A stretch of DNA of 64,000 nucleotides from C-114 sp963745405 (GCA_963745405.1 CAVUWY010000002.1:62001-126000); one strand, 5' to 3'; counted from the stretch's first letter, positions 1 through 8,382 are shown. Made by a program: numbers and translations. The notes: generated from the letters alone by a model not told the origin.

Positions 1-137
1 TTGCGCGGACGGCCCGCGGAGCCTGCGATCGCGGTCCCGAGGATGGCTCCGCCGAAGGAATGGCCCTCGACGTCCTCCCCGGCATCCGTCGGCTCGGTGG
101 TCGGATCGGGGGTCTTATCGTCCATGGTCGGGTCCAT
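1..137 (-). CDS. Small acidic peptide of unknown function, 3' part beyond the window
   Basis: The minus strand opens with an ATG at 137 (second in-frame ATG at 125) and reads without a stop to the window edge. The visible start is acidic and Thr/Pro/Asp rich, followed by DVEGHSFGGAIL and a small Gly/Ala-rich hydrophobic stretch. An acidic leader followed by a short hydrophobic Gly/Ala segment resembles small peptide or RiPP-precursor-like genes, but this is inference and no modification gene is visible. A GAGGG element lies a few bases upstream. The gene continues past base 1, so length and function are unknown. Confidence 0.4.
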   Translation of the reverse strand, partial: MDPTMDDKTPDPTTEPTDAGEDVEGHSFGGAILGTAIAGSAGRPR

Positions 138-289
138 CGGTCACGCCCTCATTGCGATCGGAACGTCGCCGCCCATCATGCGCGACGCCGCGCCCGGCTG
201 GCGTGGCGTACTGGACAGCGGTCCTGTCACCCGCATGACACGGCGAGGCCGTTCGATCACGGCGCAGGCGATCGTCGCCGCTCCGACCG

Positions 290-844
290 TCATGCCGTCC
301 CCCCGCGCAGACCGACCGTGTCCGTCCGCCAGAACGCATCGGGATAGACAAGCGCGCCGGTCATCCACGGCTCGTAGCCAGGCAGCGGATAGACCATGAA
401 CGCGGCCGACGGGATCCGCACGGACGGCGCCGTAAAGCCCAGCGAGGCACCCGGTCGGAAGCCGAACCGCGGGTAGTAGCCCGGGTGTCCCTCGAGGAAG
501 ACGAGGGGTTCGCGGCGGGCGCTGACGGCCGCCAGCGATCCGGCGATGAGACGTGAGCCGATCCCTTGACCCTGGAGGTCAGGTCTGACGCCGACCGGAC
601 TCAGGACCAGCACATCGACCAGGCGGGCCGGCGCATCCAGGAAGGCGTGCGAGTAGAGCGCCTGACCGACGATCGAGCCGTCGTCCACGGCCACGAACGA
701 CAGCCTTTCCTCCCACGACCAGGAGGCATGCAGCGTGTCGAGCAGGGGCCCGATCCGTGGATCACCGCCGAAGGCCGCGACGGAAAGCGCGCGCACCGCC
801 GCGAACTCGTCGCTCTGCATCGTTCGGATGGTCGGCGAGGCCAT
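290..844 (-). CDS. GNAT family N-acetyltransferase
   Basis: The 184-residue product has the GNAT fold signature: a beta strand ending in VRPDLQGQGIGSRLI (the acetyl-CoA pyrophosphate loop, Q/R-x-x-G-x-G/A) at about residues 95-110. A later FLEGHPGYYPRFGF segment is typical of the YhbS-like subgroup. Substrate is unknown. I chose the ATG at 844 rather than the in-frame start further upstream because the extra residues are only a translation of the tRNA-Asn remnant at 884-929. A CATACT hexamer 6 nt before this ATG could be a leaderless promoter. The gene lies in the original 3' flank of the tRNA, outside the island. Confidence 0.85.
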   Translation of the reverse strand: MASPTIRTMQSDEFAAVRALSVAAFGGDPRIGPLLDTLHASWSWEERLSFVAVDDGSIVGQALYSHAFLDAPARLVDVLVLSPVGVRPDLQGQGIGSRLIAGSLAAVSARREPLVFLEGHPGYYPRFGFRPGASLGFTAPSVRIPSAAFMVYPLPGYEPWMTGALVYPDAFWRTDTVGLRGGTA

Positions 845-879
845 GGCACGAGTATGCGACGAGGCGTGATCGTGGGGGA

Positions 880-929
880 TGGCTCCGGCGGTAGGACTCG
901 AACCTACGACCAAGCGGTTAACAGCCGCC
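880..929 (-). repeat. attL: orphan 3' end of tRNA-Asn, 50-bp direct repeat copy
   Basis: These 50 bases are identical to 10955-11004. Bases 884-929 correspond to the anticodon-loop-to-acceptor part of tRNA-Asn. Beyond 929 the sequence no longer matches the tRNA, so this copy cannot fold as a tRNA. It is the distal attachment-site copy created by integration. Confidence 0.85.
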
Positions 930-1081
930 TCATTCTGATCGTGAACCGGGCAATGGATCAGTCACCCAGTCAGTCAGTCGCTGAAGCGCTCGGCCCGGGA
1001 TTCGGCCAGGCCGCAACGACAGGCGGTCGTGGCCCGTTCCCACGCCCGCCGACACGACGCCCCTGTACCCGACCTGGCGGC

Positions 1082-1520
1082 TCACGGGCGAACGTATGGA
1101 TAGCAGCCCGTCCCGACCGACAGCCCGTGCGCGATGTACGGGTCATCGAACGTCCCAGCGGCCTCATCGAGGTTCGTCTGGGCGAGGGCGATCCGGTCGC
1201 CGTCTCGGGCCACGACCATCCCCTTTTCGTCGCGGAGGACGGCCGTCGGCTCGAAGTCGACGGTGAAGCCCTCCGGCCAGATGACCGAGAAGTGCTCGCC
1301 TGCGGGGCCCTCGATCCACACAGGGTCCCGAGCCCCCTGACTGGCCGCGAAGTACCCCGGCCACCGGCTGGGCTGCCGCGAACGCCTCGCAGACGACGTT
1401 CTTCGCCCACGGGAAGGTCCGCAACCCGCCCGATCCCGGGGTGGACGTCGGTGCGCCGCCCTTACAAGCAGTCGCTGTGATCGCGAGGGCGATCGTCACG
1501 AGCGTCAGCCTGAGGCGCAT
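1082..1520 (-). pseudogene. Small lipoprotein gene interrupted by one frameshift
   Basis: The N-terminal frame (ATG at 1520) encodes a lipoprotein signal peptide with lipobox ITATACKGG, then a segment ending near QPVAG. At about 1340-1370 the reading frame changes. The C-terminal frame continues with a WIEGPAGEHFSVIWPEGFTV stretch and ends at 1082. Neither half alone is a plausible complete protein, so a single-base indel (true mutation or sequencing error) is likely. It follows the lipoprotein gene at 1541-2257 after about 20 bases on the same strand, so the two are probably co-transcribed. Function is unknown. Confidence 0.55.
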
Positions 1521-1540
1521 CGACGTCAAGCCGGAGCCGA

Positions 1541-2257
1541 CTAGTGACCCTGGATGATCGTGTCGACGAGTCGGCCGGTCGCGGCCTCGATGTATAGCTC
1601 TTCAACTCCGCTCGGGCCCGAGAGGTCGACGCGCCACACGACCACGGCGGCCTTCGCCTGACGGTCGGCCGAGCCCTGGCCCGACACATCGCTGGTCGAG
1701 CCCTGCCAGAGTTCCCGATACGAGCCGCGCCGCACCTCGCCGACCGTCCAGGGACCGGCGATCGACGTTAGACGCTCGGCGATGGCGACGACGGCGGTCT
1801 CATCGGTGAGCGAGGGGGCCGCACTGGCCGTCGAGGCTGCCGTCGAGGGCCCCGCCGGGGACGGTGCGACGGAAGCGGGAATGGGTGGGACGCTGTTGGG
1901 ATCTACTCCGAGCGGCACATACCCCTTTCCCGGCACCTCATGCCCGATGAGGGTCGCTAGGTCGTCCGCGTAGACCGGGCATGGCTCTTCTTGGACCGCA
2001 GCCTCCCTCGGGCTCGGATCGAGCCCGAGACATGCCTTCGGCACCCAGCCGATCGTATGGTCGCTCTGACCGACATACGCGATGAAGTCTGGGAGCTGCC
2101 CAGGATCGACCTGGCCGTTCGGTGCGGGCGGCGGCATCGTCCCCTTCGATGCTGCCGGTGAACATGCGATCGCGGCGGCGACCAGCAGCGCACAGAGCAG
2201 CGCCACGGGCGTGATGCTGCCGTTGACTCGCCGATCGACATGGTCCAGCGCCGTCAC
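1541..2257 (-). CDS. Hypothetical lipoprotein
   Basis: The 238-residue protein has an N-terminal hydrophobic segment (about residues 17-31) ending in a lipobox-like AIACSPA, so it is predicted to be lipid-anchored outside the membrane. A Pro/Ala/Ser-rich linker follows around residues 120-150. The C-terminal domain (about 150-238) contains VVVWRVDLSGPSGVEELYIE, a pattern seen in PepSY-like or secreted beta-rich domains, but I cannot assign a family. The GTG start at 2257 is supported by an AAGGAGG Shine-Dalgarno about 5 nt upstream. It is the first gene of a probable two-gene unit with 1082-1520. Confidence 0.6.
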   Translation of the reverse strand: MTALDHVDRRVNGSITPVALLCALLVAAAIACSPAASKGTMPPPAPNGQVDPGQLPDFIAYVGQSDHTIGWVPKACLGLDPSPREAAVQEEPCPVYADDLATLIGHEVPGKGYVPLGVDPNSVPPIPASVAPSPAGPSTAASTASAAPSLTDETAVVAIAERLTSIAGPWTVGEVRRGSYRELWQGSTSDVSGQGSADRQAKAAVVVWRVDLSGPSGVEELYIEAATGRLVDTIIQGH

Positions 2258-2570
2258 CTCGGCCTCCTTGCCGTCGCTAGAGTCTGCAGGCCATCGACGC
2301 CCGTGTCACCCGTCTGAGCCCGTGTTGGCCCCCACGGCACTCCTACCTAGGTGTCCATACCCCAAGGTTTCGTCGGGCCTCGGCGTGCGCTCCCTCGTCG
2401 GCGCTTCACCCGCCAAGGATACGGGCTAGTCCTCGATTAGAACAGCGTTCTAAATGAGGGATTGCCGGCCCCGCCGAGCGTGACCCACCCCCAGTTGGAC
2501 GGCATATCGCGTGCGGTTCCGGCGTGGCGGGCGCGGCGGGTGCCGCGACGGAGCCCACTAGACTGGGTCG
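2258..2570. promoter_or_regulatory. Divergent intergenic region with a 7-3-7 palindrome
   Basis: This 313-bp gap separates two divergent lipoprotein genes. At 2437-2453 it carries a perfect inverted repeat, arms TTAGAAC and GTTCTAA around AGC, which looks like an operator for a TetR- or MarR-size dimer. The 3-nt spacer excludes the standard LexA box (4-nt spacer). At 2559-2564 a TAGACT hexamer sits 6 nt before the ATG at 2571, consistent with a leaderless promoter. I see no gene here. Confidence 0.45.
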
Positions 2571-2978
2571 ATGCGAGCGCCCGCCCAAGTGCTCATCGGC
2601 ATCGTCGCGAGCGCCCTCGTTGTCGCGTGTACCGGTCCCGGGCCTTCGCATCTGGTCGTCTACAACCAGACGACGGTGCCGATCGTCTTCAGCGACAACG
2701 GCTTCAACTACTACGTCGCGCCGTGCTCGGTCGCGAAGTACATCGCGACCAGCGCCACGTGGAAACGTGACCCGCCCTCCGACGAATCCGTCATGCCCGG
2801 GGCGATCGGCGTCGGCGTCTATGCCACGTCCCTACCTGACATCTACGTGAACTACACGGCGACAGTCACTAGCGACCTCGTCAAGACCACGCCGGGGCTG
2901 TCCGATCCGTCGCTGCCCCCGTGCGTTGGCGTCCCCCCGTCGCCCGGCCCAGAGAGCCCATACCCGCTGCCGAGTTGA
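2571..2978 (+). CDS. Hypothetical small lipoprotein
   Basis: The 135-residue product starts with a signal peptide and a lipobox-like ALVVACTG at about residues 14-21, so it is probably lipid-anchored. The mature part includes HLVVYNQTTVPIVFSDN and a Tyr/Thr-rich segment, followed by a Pro/Ser-rich tail. The pattern resembles small secreted beta-sandwich proteins, but no family is recognised. A -10-like TAGACT lies 6 nt upstream of the ATG and no Shine-Dalgarno is evident, supporting this start by the leaderless rule seen elsewhere in the window. Confidence 0.6.
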   Translation: MRAPAQVLIGIVASALVVACTGPGPSHLVVYNQTTVPIVFSDNGFNYYVAPCSVAKYIATSATWKRDPPSDESVMPGAIGVGVYATSLPDIYVNYTATVTSDLVKTTPGLSDPSLPPCVGVPPSPGPESPYPLPS

Positions 2979-3051
2979 CGAGCCCTACCATGCCGGGAGA
3001 ACGGCGAGCGGAGGCACGGTCATCAGCACGGACGGACAGGACGACCCGTCG

Positions 3052-3363
3052 TTGGAGCCCGCGGTCCGGCGGTTGATGATCGCCACCTACGTCGGGTTCG
3101 CCATGTGGGCGCTGTTCGTCGGGACGCTCATCGGACTCGACGTAGCGCCGGTGGCGGTACTCGCTCTCGCGCTCGCCGCAGGTCTCGGACTCAACTGGCT
3201 CGTCCACTGGCGGCGACCGTGGTGGAACGTCGACTTCGAGGCTGCACTCCGCAACCCGGCGATGGCGCGACGGTACCGGCGTCTGTCTATCGCCGCGTTC
3301 GTCGGCGGCGTGTTGCTCATGCTGGCGACGGCGGTGATCGTCGGTGATCTGGCGGCGGGGTGA
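3052..3363 (+). CDS. Small membrane protein, three predicted TM segments
   Basis: The frame encodes LMIATYVGFAMWALFVGTLI, a second hydrophobic stretch (VALALAAGLGLNW), a short basic loop, and a C-terminal hydrophobic helix (FVGGVLLMLATAVIVGD). It is therefore an integral membrane protein of about 100 residues. The start is uncertain: I take the in-frame TTG at 3052, but an ATG at 3076 would give a slightly shorter protein and the open frame extends further upstream. It lies between other small envelope genes of the island. Function is unknown. Confidence 0.45.
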   Translation: MEPAVRRLMIATYVGFAMWALFVGTLIGLDVAPVAVLALALAAGLGLNWLVHWRRPWWNVDFEAALRNPAMARRYRRLSIAAFVGGVLLMLATAVIVGDLAAG

Positions 3364-3433
3364 GTCGTCCCCATACGATGGCGGTCGCGACGCCGACATT
3401 CGCGCCCTGTGGAACCCGTGATGAGGTGGCGAG

Positions 3434-3913
3434 ATGACGACGAAGGTCGGCAGGACGGCTCTCGCGCTGGTCGCGGCCGTCGTGGTGCTCGTGATGATGG
3501 CCTGGTTCGACACGACCGTCGTCCGCGACGCGGCCCACGAGGCGGCGCAGACCTTCGACAGCAGCCGATACACGCTCATCGTGTCGCTCGGGATGATCAT
3601 GATCGCCGGGGCGGTCCTGCTGCTGGCGTCGCTCGCCTGGCGCTCCCGGTCCGTCGCGGTCGGGGTCCTCTACGCCGCGGTCGGCGCGTACTTCGCGTTC
3701 CAGCTGTGGATCTACACGTACCTCGCGGGGCAGGTCCTGCCCGACCCGCTCGCCACCGCCGTTGTCAACATCAGCTTCGCCACCCTCGGACCGCTCAACG
3801 CGGTCGGGATCGTCGGCGGAGGGATGCTCATCGCCGGGGTAGCCGTCCTGACGCGGTCGTTCCGCGAGCGAACCGGGGGCGGCCCTCGGCCAAGCTCGAC
3901 GATCACCGAGTAG
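3434..3913 (+). CDS. Hypothetical four-TM membrane protein
   Basis: The 159-residue product has hydrophobic segments at about residues 8-25, 47-68, 73-95 and 115-140, with short loops and a basic C-terminus. A GAGGTGGCGAG ribosome-binding site precedes the ATG. The organisation suggests a four-helix integral membrane protein, but I recognise no family motif. Its 3' end overlaps the convergent gene 3903-4220 by 11 bp. Confidence 0.6.
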   Translation: MTTKVGRTALALVAAVVVLVMMAWFDTTVVRDAAHEAAQTFDSSRYTLIVSLGMIMIAGAVLLLASLAWRSRSVAVGVLYAAVGAYFAFQLWIYTYLAGQVLPDPLATAVVNISFATLGPLNAVGIVGGGMLIAGVAVLTRSFRERTGGGPRPSSTITE

Positions 3914-4220
3914 GCCGGGACCCCGTGCGGCTAGATCGTGAGACGAGGACCAGCCAGACGATGACCGCTGGCACGAGGTACAAGCCACCGATCGTGCTGA
4001 GCATCGCCAGCAGTAGGAGGGCCACGACTCCGCTGATGATCTGCCCTGTGCGGTCGAGGTCGGCGAGCGGACGAAGCCACCAGACCAGCACAAGGACGAC
4101 CAGCCAACCGACGACGAACGGCCAGCCGATGAAGCCGCTGCCGATCATGGGCACCGCGAGGCCTACAAGTGCCAGGACCCACGGCAGGGCCCCGACCCAA
4201 CCATCGTGGTCGACGTTCAC
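3903..4220 (-). CDS. Small hypothetical membrane protein
   Basis: The 105-residue product has two or three closely spaced TM helices in its first half (LPWVLALVGLAVPMIG, then FVVGWLVVLVLVWWL) and a further pair after a polar DLDRTG loop, ending in a basic tail. It starts with GTG at 4220. No family is recognised. It is convergent with, and overlaps by 11 bp, the 3434-3913 gene. Confidence 0.5.
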   Translation of the reverse strand: MNVDHDGWVGALPWVLALVGLAVPMIGSGFIGWPFVVGWLVVLVLVWWLRPLADLDRTGQIISGVVALLLLAMLSTIGGLYLVPAVIVWLVLVSRSSRTGSRPTR

Positions 4221-4468
4221 GCAATCAGTCTGGCGCTCCGAGCACCTAGGTCAAGCCGAAACGAGCCAGCCGATGACGAGGGCTCCACCGTCCGCCTGAC
4301 TCACAGCTGGAGCGAGTGCACGAGGCGATGGTCGCCGCCTTCCGTGCTGGACTCTGGGCAGATGGGCCAGACCGCCTGTCGGCCGAGCGTGCCCTGGGCT
4401 GGGTCTAGGCTGAGGCGCGGCGACGTCAGCTGCCGTGGGGCCGTCCCGGCTAAGACGCTTTGGTGTAC

Positions 4469-4747
4469 TCAGTCGGAGCGGGCTGAGCCTTCGACGATCA
4501 CCTCGAAGGACCGAGGATCTACGCGCAGCGTCCGAGCGATGAGGCCCCTCGCGCCATCGGGGATCCCGGCATAGTCGGGCAAGAACAGGTGGATGAGTGG
4601 AAGCTCGCGGACCATCACGTCGACCGTGGGCGGGCCCTCAGGCGTCGTCTTCCACGTCGCGTGATAGACGGGCCGCTGTCCTGCGGCGATCTGCGAGCGG
4701 TCAGTCTGAATGCGGCCCCGAAGCTGCGCGGCCGATGAATGGTCCAC
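4469..4747 (-). CDS. Hypothetical protein, 92 residues
   Basis: A GTG-initiated frame encodes a soluble polypeptide with no signal peptide or TM helix. It contains YHATWKTTPEGPPTVDVMVRE and a C-terminal segment with RTLRVDPRSFEVIVEG, which alternates hydrophobic and charged residues like a small alpha/beta domain. I recognise no family. The codon pattern is plausible for a real gene, but the frame is short and isolated in a gene-poor part of the island. Confidence 0.4.
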   Translation of the reverse strand: MDHSSAAQLRGRIQTDRSQIAAGQRPVYHATWKTTPEGPPTVDVMVRELPLIHLFLPDYAGIPDGARGLIARTLRVDPRSFEVIVEGSARSD

Positions 4748-4960
4748 GGCGACTAGGGTAAGTCGCTGGTCGCGTTCCAGGTGTCAGAACGGCCCAGGAC
4801 GCGAGTGTCGCGGTGAGAGGAGCGTGCGGCGAACGCCAGATAAGTCGCAGCGAAGCGGCGTTGTGTAGGGTCCGCCGCGGCCGCGAGTGGCACCTCAGCG
4901 AAGTTCGGGAATGTTCCCCGGCACCGAGGCATCGTCATTCGTCGGCGTAAGGAGGAACGG

Positions 4961-5527
4961 GTGAGAAAGTCCCTGATCCTTGGTCTGGTGCTCGCCGCAT
5001 CACTAGCGGTTCCGCTGCAGGGGGCCTCGGCCGCGACGGTTCGCTTGCCGACGAGCGCCGCGGACTGGGCCACGTTCAGCCCGCAGCAGCAGTCGGCCGC
5101 GTATGACTGGGTCTGGGCCCAGTACCGGCGGCTGATCCAGGCGGGCGTGACACCGACCACGGTATCCGGGGGCAGTGGTGTCCAGCCTCTCGTGAGCGGC
5201 AGCGTCAGCTGCGGGTTCCAGACCATCAACCAGGCGTGGGGGACGTACATCAACTCGTACGGGCAGACCGATGTGTCGGCGACGGTCTCGTACATCGATA
5301 CCGGGCTGGAAGGCACCTACGACCGCTGGTATCGCAACGGCGGCCTCATAGGCACGTACGGTCACGGACTGCACAACGCGAGCTACGTCTTCATGGCTTC
5401 GACGCAGGACTTCAAGTGGTCGTGGGAGTCCATCACGTACTTCGTGCAGGCCTGGGGCAGTGCCCAGAGTTCCACGGGCTCGTTCTACTTCAAGAACAAG
5501 TATTGCTCGGGGTCCGTCTCGCCCTAA
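4961..5527 (+). CDS. Secreted hypothetical protein with signal peptide
   Basis: The 188-residue product begins with a classical Sec signal peptide (basic MRKS, hydrophobic core to about residue 20, GASAA cleavage site). The mature domain is rich in Tyr, Trp, Ser and Gly, and has two cysteines (residues near 87 and 183) that could form a disulfide. The composition resembles secreted beta-rich proteins of Gram-positive-like envelopes, but no family is recognised. The GTG start is strongly supported by an AAGGAGGAA Shine-Dalgarno about 5 nt upstream. Confidence 0.7.
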   Translation: MRKSLILGLVLAASLAVPLQGASAATVRLPTSAADWATFSPQQQSAAYDWVWAQYRRLIQAGVTPTTVSGGSGVQPLVSGSVSCGFQTINQAWGTYINSYGQTDVSATVSYIDTGLEGTYDRWYRNGGLIGTYGHGLHNASYVFMASTQDFKWSWESITYFVQAWGSAQSSTGSFYFKNKYCSGSVSP

Positions 5528-5596
5528 TATGAGCCGGACGAGCCTCATCGGCTTCCACCGCGACGTTGGCAGGGCCGCGAAGGAGAGGCGCACGGG

Positions 5597-6067
5597 ATGA
5601 CCGATACGCAAGCCGACATTCAGGGTGGCGGGCGTCCGCCGCGTCGTCGCCTCGTAACGGTCGCGACGATCGTCGTTTCGATCGCGGCCCTGCTTGTGAT
5701 CGCGGTGGTCGCCCTACCGGAACACCCCTCGCCGCCGTCGTCGGATCTCGCCACGGTCAATCAGATGGTCCAGGCGGGTGGCGTTGACTACCTTCAACTG
5801 AATGGGTCGACGCTGACCGTTACCACCAGCACCGGCGATCAGGTCCAAGTAGCGGGCGTCACGACGGATGAGTTTCAGGCCTTGCTGGATAACGCGCCCG
5901 CCGGCCTCCGTCCATCTGCGGAGGTCAGTCAGGGTGGCGCTCCGTTCAACCTCATGGTGGGCTACGCCGCACGCATCGTCGTCGTGGCGCTCCTCGCGGT
6001 CGCCGCCATCGCCCTCATCTGGATCGTGAGGCGGAGGCCGCTCCGGCCACGCTTCGGCCGAGGGTAG
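5597..6067 (+). CDS. Two-TM protein resembling the FtsH N-terminal extracytoplasmic unit
   Basis: The 156-residue product has a TM helix at about residues 20-40 and another at about 120-140, flanking a domain of about 75 residues outside the membrane. That domain (LATVNQMVQAGGVDYLQLNG, then TVTTSTGDQVQVAG) follows the strand pattern of the FtsH extracellular domain, and the two-TM topology is the same. No AAA+ or protease domain follows: the gene ends with a short basic tail. Whether it is a stand-alone FtsH-like module is inference. An AAGGAG site precedes the ATG. Confidence 0.5.
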   Translation: MTDTQADIQGGGRPPRRRLVTVATIVVSIAALLVIAVVALPEHPSPPSSDLATVNQMVQAGGVDYLQLNGSTLTVTTSTGDQVQVAGVTTDEFQALLDNAPAGLRPSAEVSQGGAPFNLMVGYAARIVVVALLAVAAIALIWIVRRRPLRPRFGRG

Positions 6068-6091
6068 CTATCGGACACAGGCAGACGATTG

Positions 6092-6652
6092 ATGAGATGG
6101 GCGATTCCGGTGTCGCCAGAGAGTTCGACCCCGATCGTGCGCGTTCGTCGTCAATGGAACAGCCCCGAGATCGCGACGTACTACCTCGGTGACGTGAGCG
6201 GCGTCCACTGGTCAGCGGTCAGCGGCGGCGTATTCGACCATGCCCCACAGCCGTTCCTCCACGCCTACGTCCAATGCGACGGGGCGATCGAGGGCGAGGT
6301 CGCCCACACGGGCAGTCACGGACCGTGCCCGCACTCGATCAAGGTCGCCATCGTCAAGAAGGACAACCCGGCGGCCCTCATCGCGCAGCTTTACTCGACG
6401 GCCGGGCCGAAGCCGCCGCGGCATAAGCCGGCACTGGTCACGCGGGTGGTCGAAGCCATCGCCGCCTCAGGTGCGACCGGGCTGACCCGACGCGAGGTGC
6501 GAACGGAAGCCCGAACGGCCGCCGGTGTGCGCCTCCCGGGATCGTTCTGGACGGAGCTTCGACGTCAAGGCGTCGTCACGACCCGCGAGCGTCATCCAGA
6601 CTCGGCCGGGCGGACCCGCGAGCAGTACGTCCTGCGGATGCCTCGCCGCTGA
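6092..6652 (+). CDS. Hypothetical protein with putative winged-helix C-terminus
   Basis: The protein is about 186 residues with no signal peptide or TM segment. The N-terminal half is mixed alpha/beta, includes HAYVQCDGAIEGEVAHTG and several His and Cys residues. The C-terminal half (about residues 120-186) has a helix pattern LVTRVVEAIAASGATGLTRR, then RREVRTEAR and a strand pair REQYVLRM, suggesting a winged-helix DNA-binding fold. No family assignment is possible by eye. I use the ATG at 6092; a TTG directly before it is also in frame. Confidence 0.5.
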   Translation: MRWAIPVSPESSTPIVRVRRQWNSPEIATYYLGDVSGVHWSAVSGGVFDHAPQPFLHAYVQCDGAIEGEVAHTGSHGPCPHSIKVAIVKKDNPAALIAQLYSTAGPKPPRHKPALVTRVVEAIAASGATGLTRREVRTEARTAAGVRLPGSFWTELRRQGVVTTRERHPDSAGRTREQYVLRMPRR

Positions 6653-6668
6653 CACGTCTTGTTAGAGG

Positions 6669-6685
6669 CCTCGCGGGTTGCGAGG
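6669..6685. terminator. Hairpin between convergent genes
   Basis: Arms CCTCGC and GCGAGG flank a 5-nt GGGTT loop just after the stop codon of the plus-strand gene at 6652, in a 226-bp gap between convergent genes. There is no T-tract, so intrinsic termination is only possible. The rest of the gap to 6878 shows no gene. Confidence 0.35.
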
Positions 6686-6878
6686 AGTCCGCCGAGGTGA
6701 GTGCGTGGATCGGGCTCGGGCCCCGTTCCGCACGACGGGTGCGTCGTGACAGCCCACACTGGAGCGACCGACCTGGTCCGCGCGATCCTACGGCGCTCGA
6801 CCGCGGTCCCGCCGCTCTGCGATCGACTCGGTCGCGCCCTCACAGACCGCCTACGCGGCGAGCCGGGCCGGCGGGCGT

Positions 6879-7439
6879 CTACGGGATCACGGTGAACGAG
6901 TTGAGGAACTCGGATTCGATCGCCCCATCGACGAGCGCCGGATCGCCGGTGACCGAGACGGAGAAGAGCCGGTCGCCGACGAACACGAGTCGGAACTCGT
7001 ACATTCCGCCCTTGGTCGAGATCCGTTCCTCCCGGCCGGGGAGCCCGCCTACCGTCGTCGGGCCGTGGCGGACGAGGGTGCCCTGGATGGTCGCGAGGTT
7101 CCCCTGCTCGGCGGCATCGAGCGCGGCGTCGATGGGCGTCGATCGGAGATACGAGCCTTCCGCGTCGGCATAGATCACGGCCAGGCGAGAGCCATCGGGA
7201 GCGTTCGTCGCGAACGTGTGGGCGGGAGCCGCGGCGAAGGCCCCGCTTGTCTGCAGGGTTCCCTCCGTCATCGACCCGCCAGGGACGAGGACGCTGAAAT
7301 GCCCCTCCGATGGGCTGAACGACGAGAGCCCGGTGACGCTGACGGATGCGGTGCACGCGGCTACCGGCAATGTCACAGCGACGACGAGCAGCACGAGTCG
7401 CGCCGGTGCGATCGCTCGGACAGCGAGGCTAGTGGGCAT
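6879..7439 (-). CDS. Hypothetical lipoprotein
   Basis: The 186-residue protein has a signal peptide with lipobox LPVAACTA at about residues 22-29. The mature domain contains SPSEGHFSVLVPGGSMTEG and ends ALVDGAIESEFLNSFTVIP, a pattern I associate with secreted proteins that have an alpha/beta core ending in an FxxSF motif. Function is unknown. Its ATG overlaps the end of 7429-8346 by 11 bp, so the two genes are co-transcribed and probably translationally coupled. Confidence 0.65.
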   Translation of the reverse strand: MPTSLAVRAIAPARLVLLVVAVTLPVAACTASVSVTGLSSFSPSEGHFSVLVPGGSMTEGTLQTSGAFAAAPAHTFATNAPDGSRLAVIYADAEGSYLRSTPIDAALDAAEQGNLATIQGTLVRHGPTTVGGLPGREERISTKGGMYEFRLVFVGDRLFSVSVTGDPALVDGAIESEFLNSFTVIP

Positions 7440-8346
7440 CGAGGACCGCCTTCGCGATAGCGGAGGCTGACGCCTGGTCGCCGGCGATGACGAGGGCGTA
7501 GAACGACCCGTCGAACCACGCCGCTTCCCAGTTCTGGCCCACGTTGGCCATGATCACGGACCTGCCGTCGACGGAGGTCACCGTCGGGGAGACGCTCTCC
7601 TTCGTCAACTCGTCGACCGCTCCGCTGACAGCCGCCGCCGGATCGCTGGAGGTATCCGTCGCGTCGTAGACCACAAGGAAGGCGTCGAGCTTCCCGTCGG
7701 GTCCGACGATCCGCGCGGCGGAGTCAAGGGTGAACCCGTTGGCGACGGCCTGCGACCGGAGCGTATCCACGAACGTGGTGTCTGCACTCGCCGTCGGCGA
7801 GGTCACGTAGGGGCTTACGACCCGACTGTACGAACCCGGCGATGGCGAAACGGCCGGCGCAGACGACGCCGTTGACGCTGGCGGGCGACCCACCACGATG
7901 TAGACGACGCTTGCGATCACGAGGGCCCAGGCCCAGCTCGGGCGTGTGTTGCCGTTCCGCCGCTGTACGACGCGGAAGAGAAAGATCGCCCCGGCTCCGA
8001 TGGCGATCGAGATGACGAGCTGTGCCGCGACGTATCCGGCGACGTATGAGTCGGAGCTACCGGAGGAGCTCCGGTCCCGACCGAACCACACCACGGTGAG
8101 GATGGCAAGGGCGGCCAGTCCGGCGATCCACAGCGCCACCTCCAGGATCCGCCGCCCACGTGTCGGCGGTGGCGGCGGGACTGCCGAGCCCGGACCGACG
8201 GGAAGGGTCCAGCCGCTCGGTGGCGCTGGCGCGTCGATCATCGGCCAGGTCGGCGGGGCGACGTTCAGCAATTCGGTCGCCGGCAGGCCCTCGGTGTCAG
8301 GCGGCACCGTTTCAGGCGGATCGATCGAGTCGGGTCCCTGGTCCAA
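7429..8346 (-). CDS. Membrane protein with proline-rich N-terminus and extracytoplasmic domain
   Basis: The 305-residue protein has a Pro-rich cytoplasmic N-terminus (about 1-65), TM helices near 68-88, 105-127 and 138-153, a Ser/Pro linker, and a C-terminal domain of about 120 residues. That domain ends GQNWEAAWFDGSFYALVIAG and resembles the C-terminal half of the partner lipoprotein at 6879-7439 in pattern. Start is TTG at 8346, supported by an AAGGAG site about 6 nt upstream. The pair may act together at the cell surface; this is inference from the overlap. Confidence 0.6.
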   Translation of the reverse strand: MDQGPDSIDPPETVPPDTEGLPATELLNVAPPTWPMIDAPAPPSGWTLPVGPGSAVPPPPPTRGRRILEVALWIAGLAALAILTVVWFGRDRSSSGSSDSYVAGYVAAQLVISIAIGAGAIFLFRVVQRRNGNTRPSWAWALVIASVVYIVVGRPPASTASSAPAVSPSPGSYSRVVSPYVTSPTASADTTFVDTLRSQAVANGFTLDSAARIVGPDGKLDAFLVVYDATDTSSDPAAAVSGAVDELTKESVSPTVTSVDGRSVIMANVGQNWEAAWFDGSFYALVIAGDQASASAIAKAVLDAH

Positions 8347-8382
8347 CGGGTTCTCCTTGGGTGAGAGCCCCCCGTGCAGGAT

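Noticed and set aside
845..913. N-terminal extension of the GNAT protein (VVGSSPTAGA...)
   Set aside because: These residues are a translation of the tRNA-Asn remnant and appear wherever that tRNA sequence occurs, including at 10959-11029.
2437..2453. LexA (SOS) box
   Set aside because: The arms contain GAAC and GTTC but the spacer is 3 nt, not 4.
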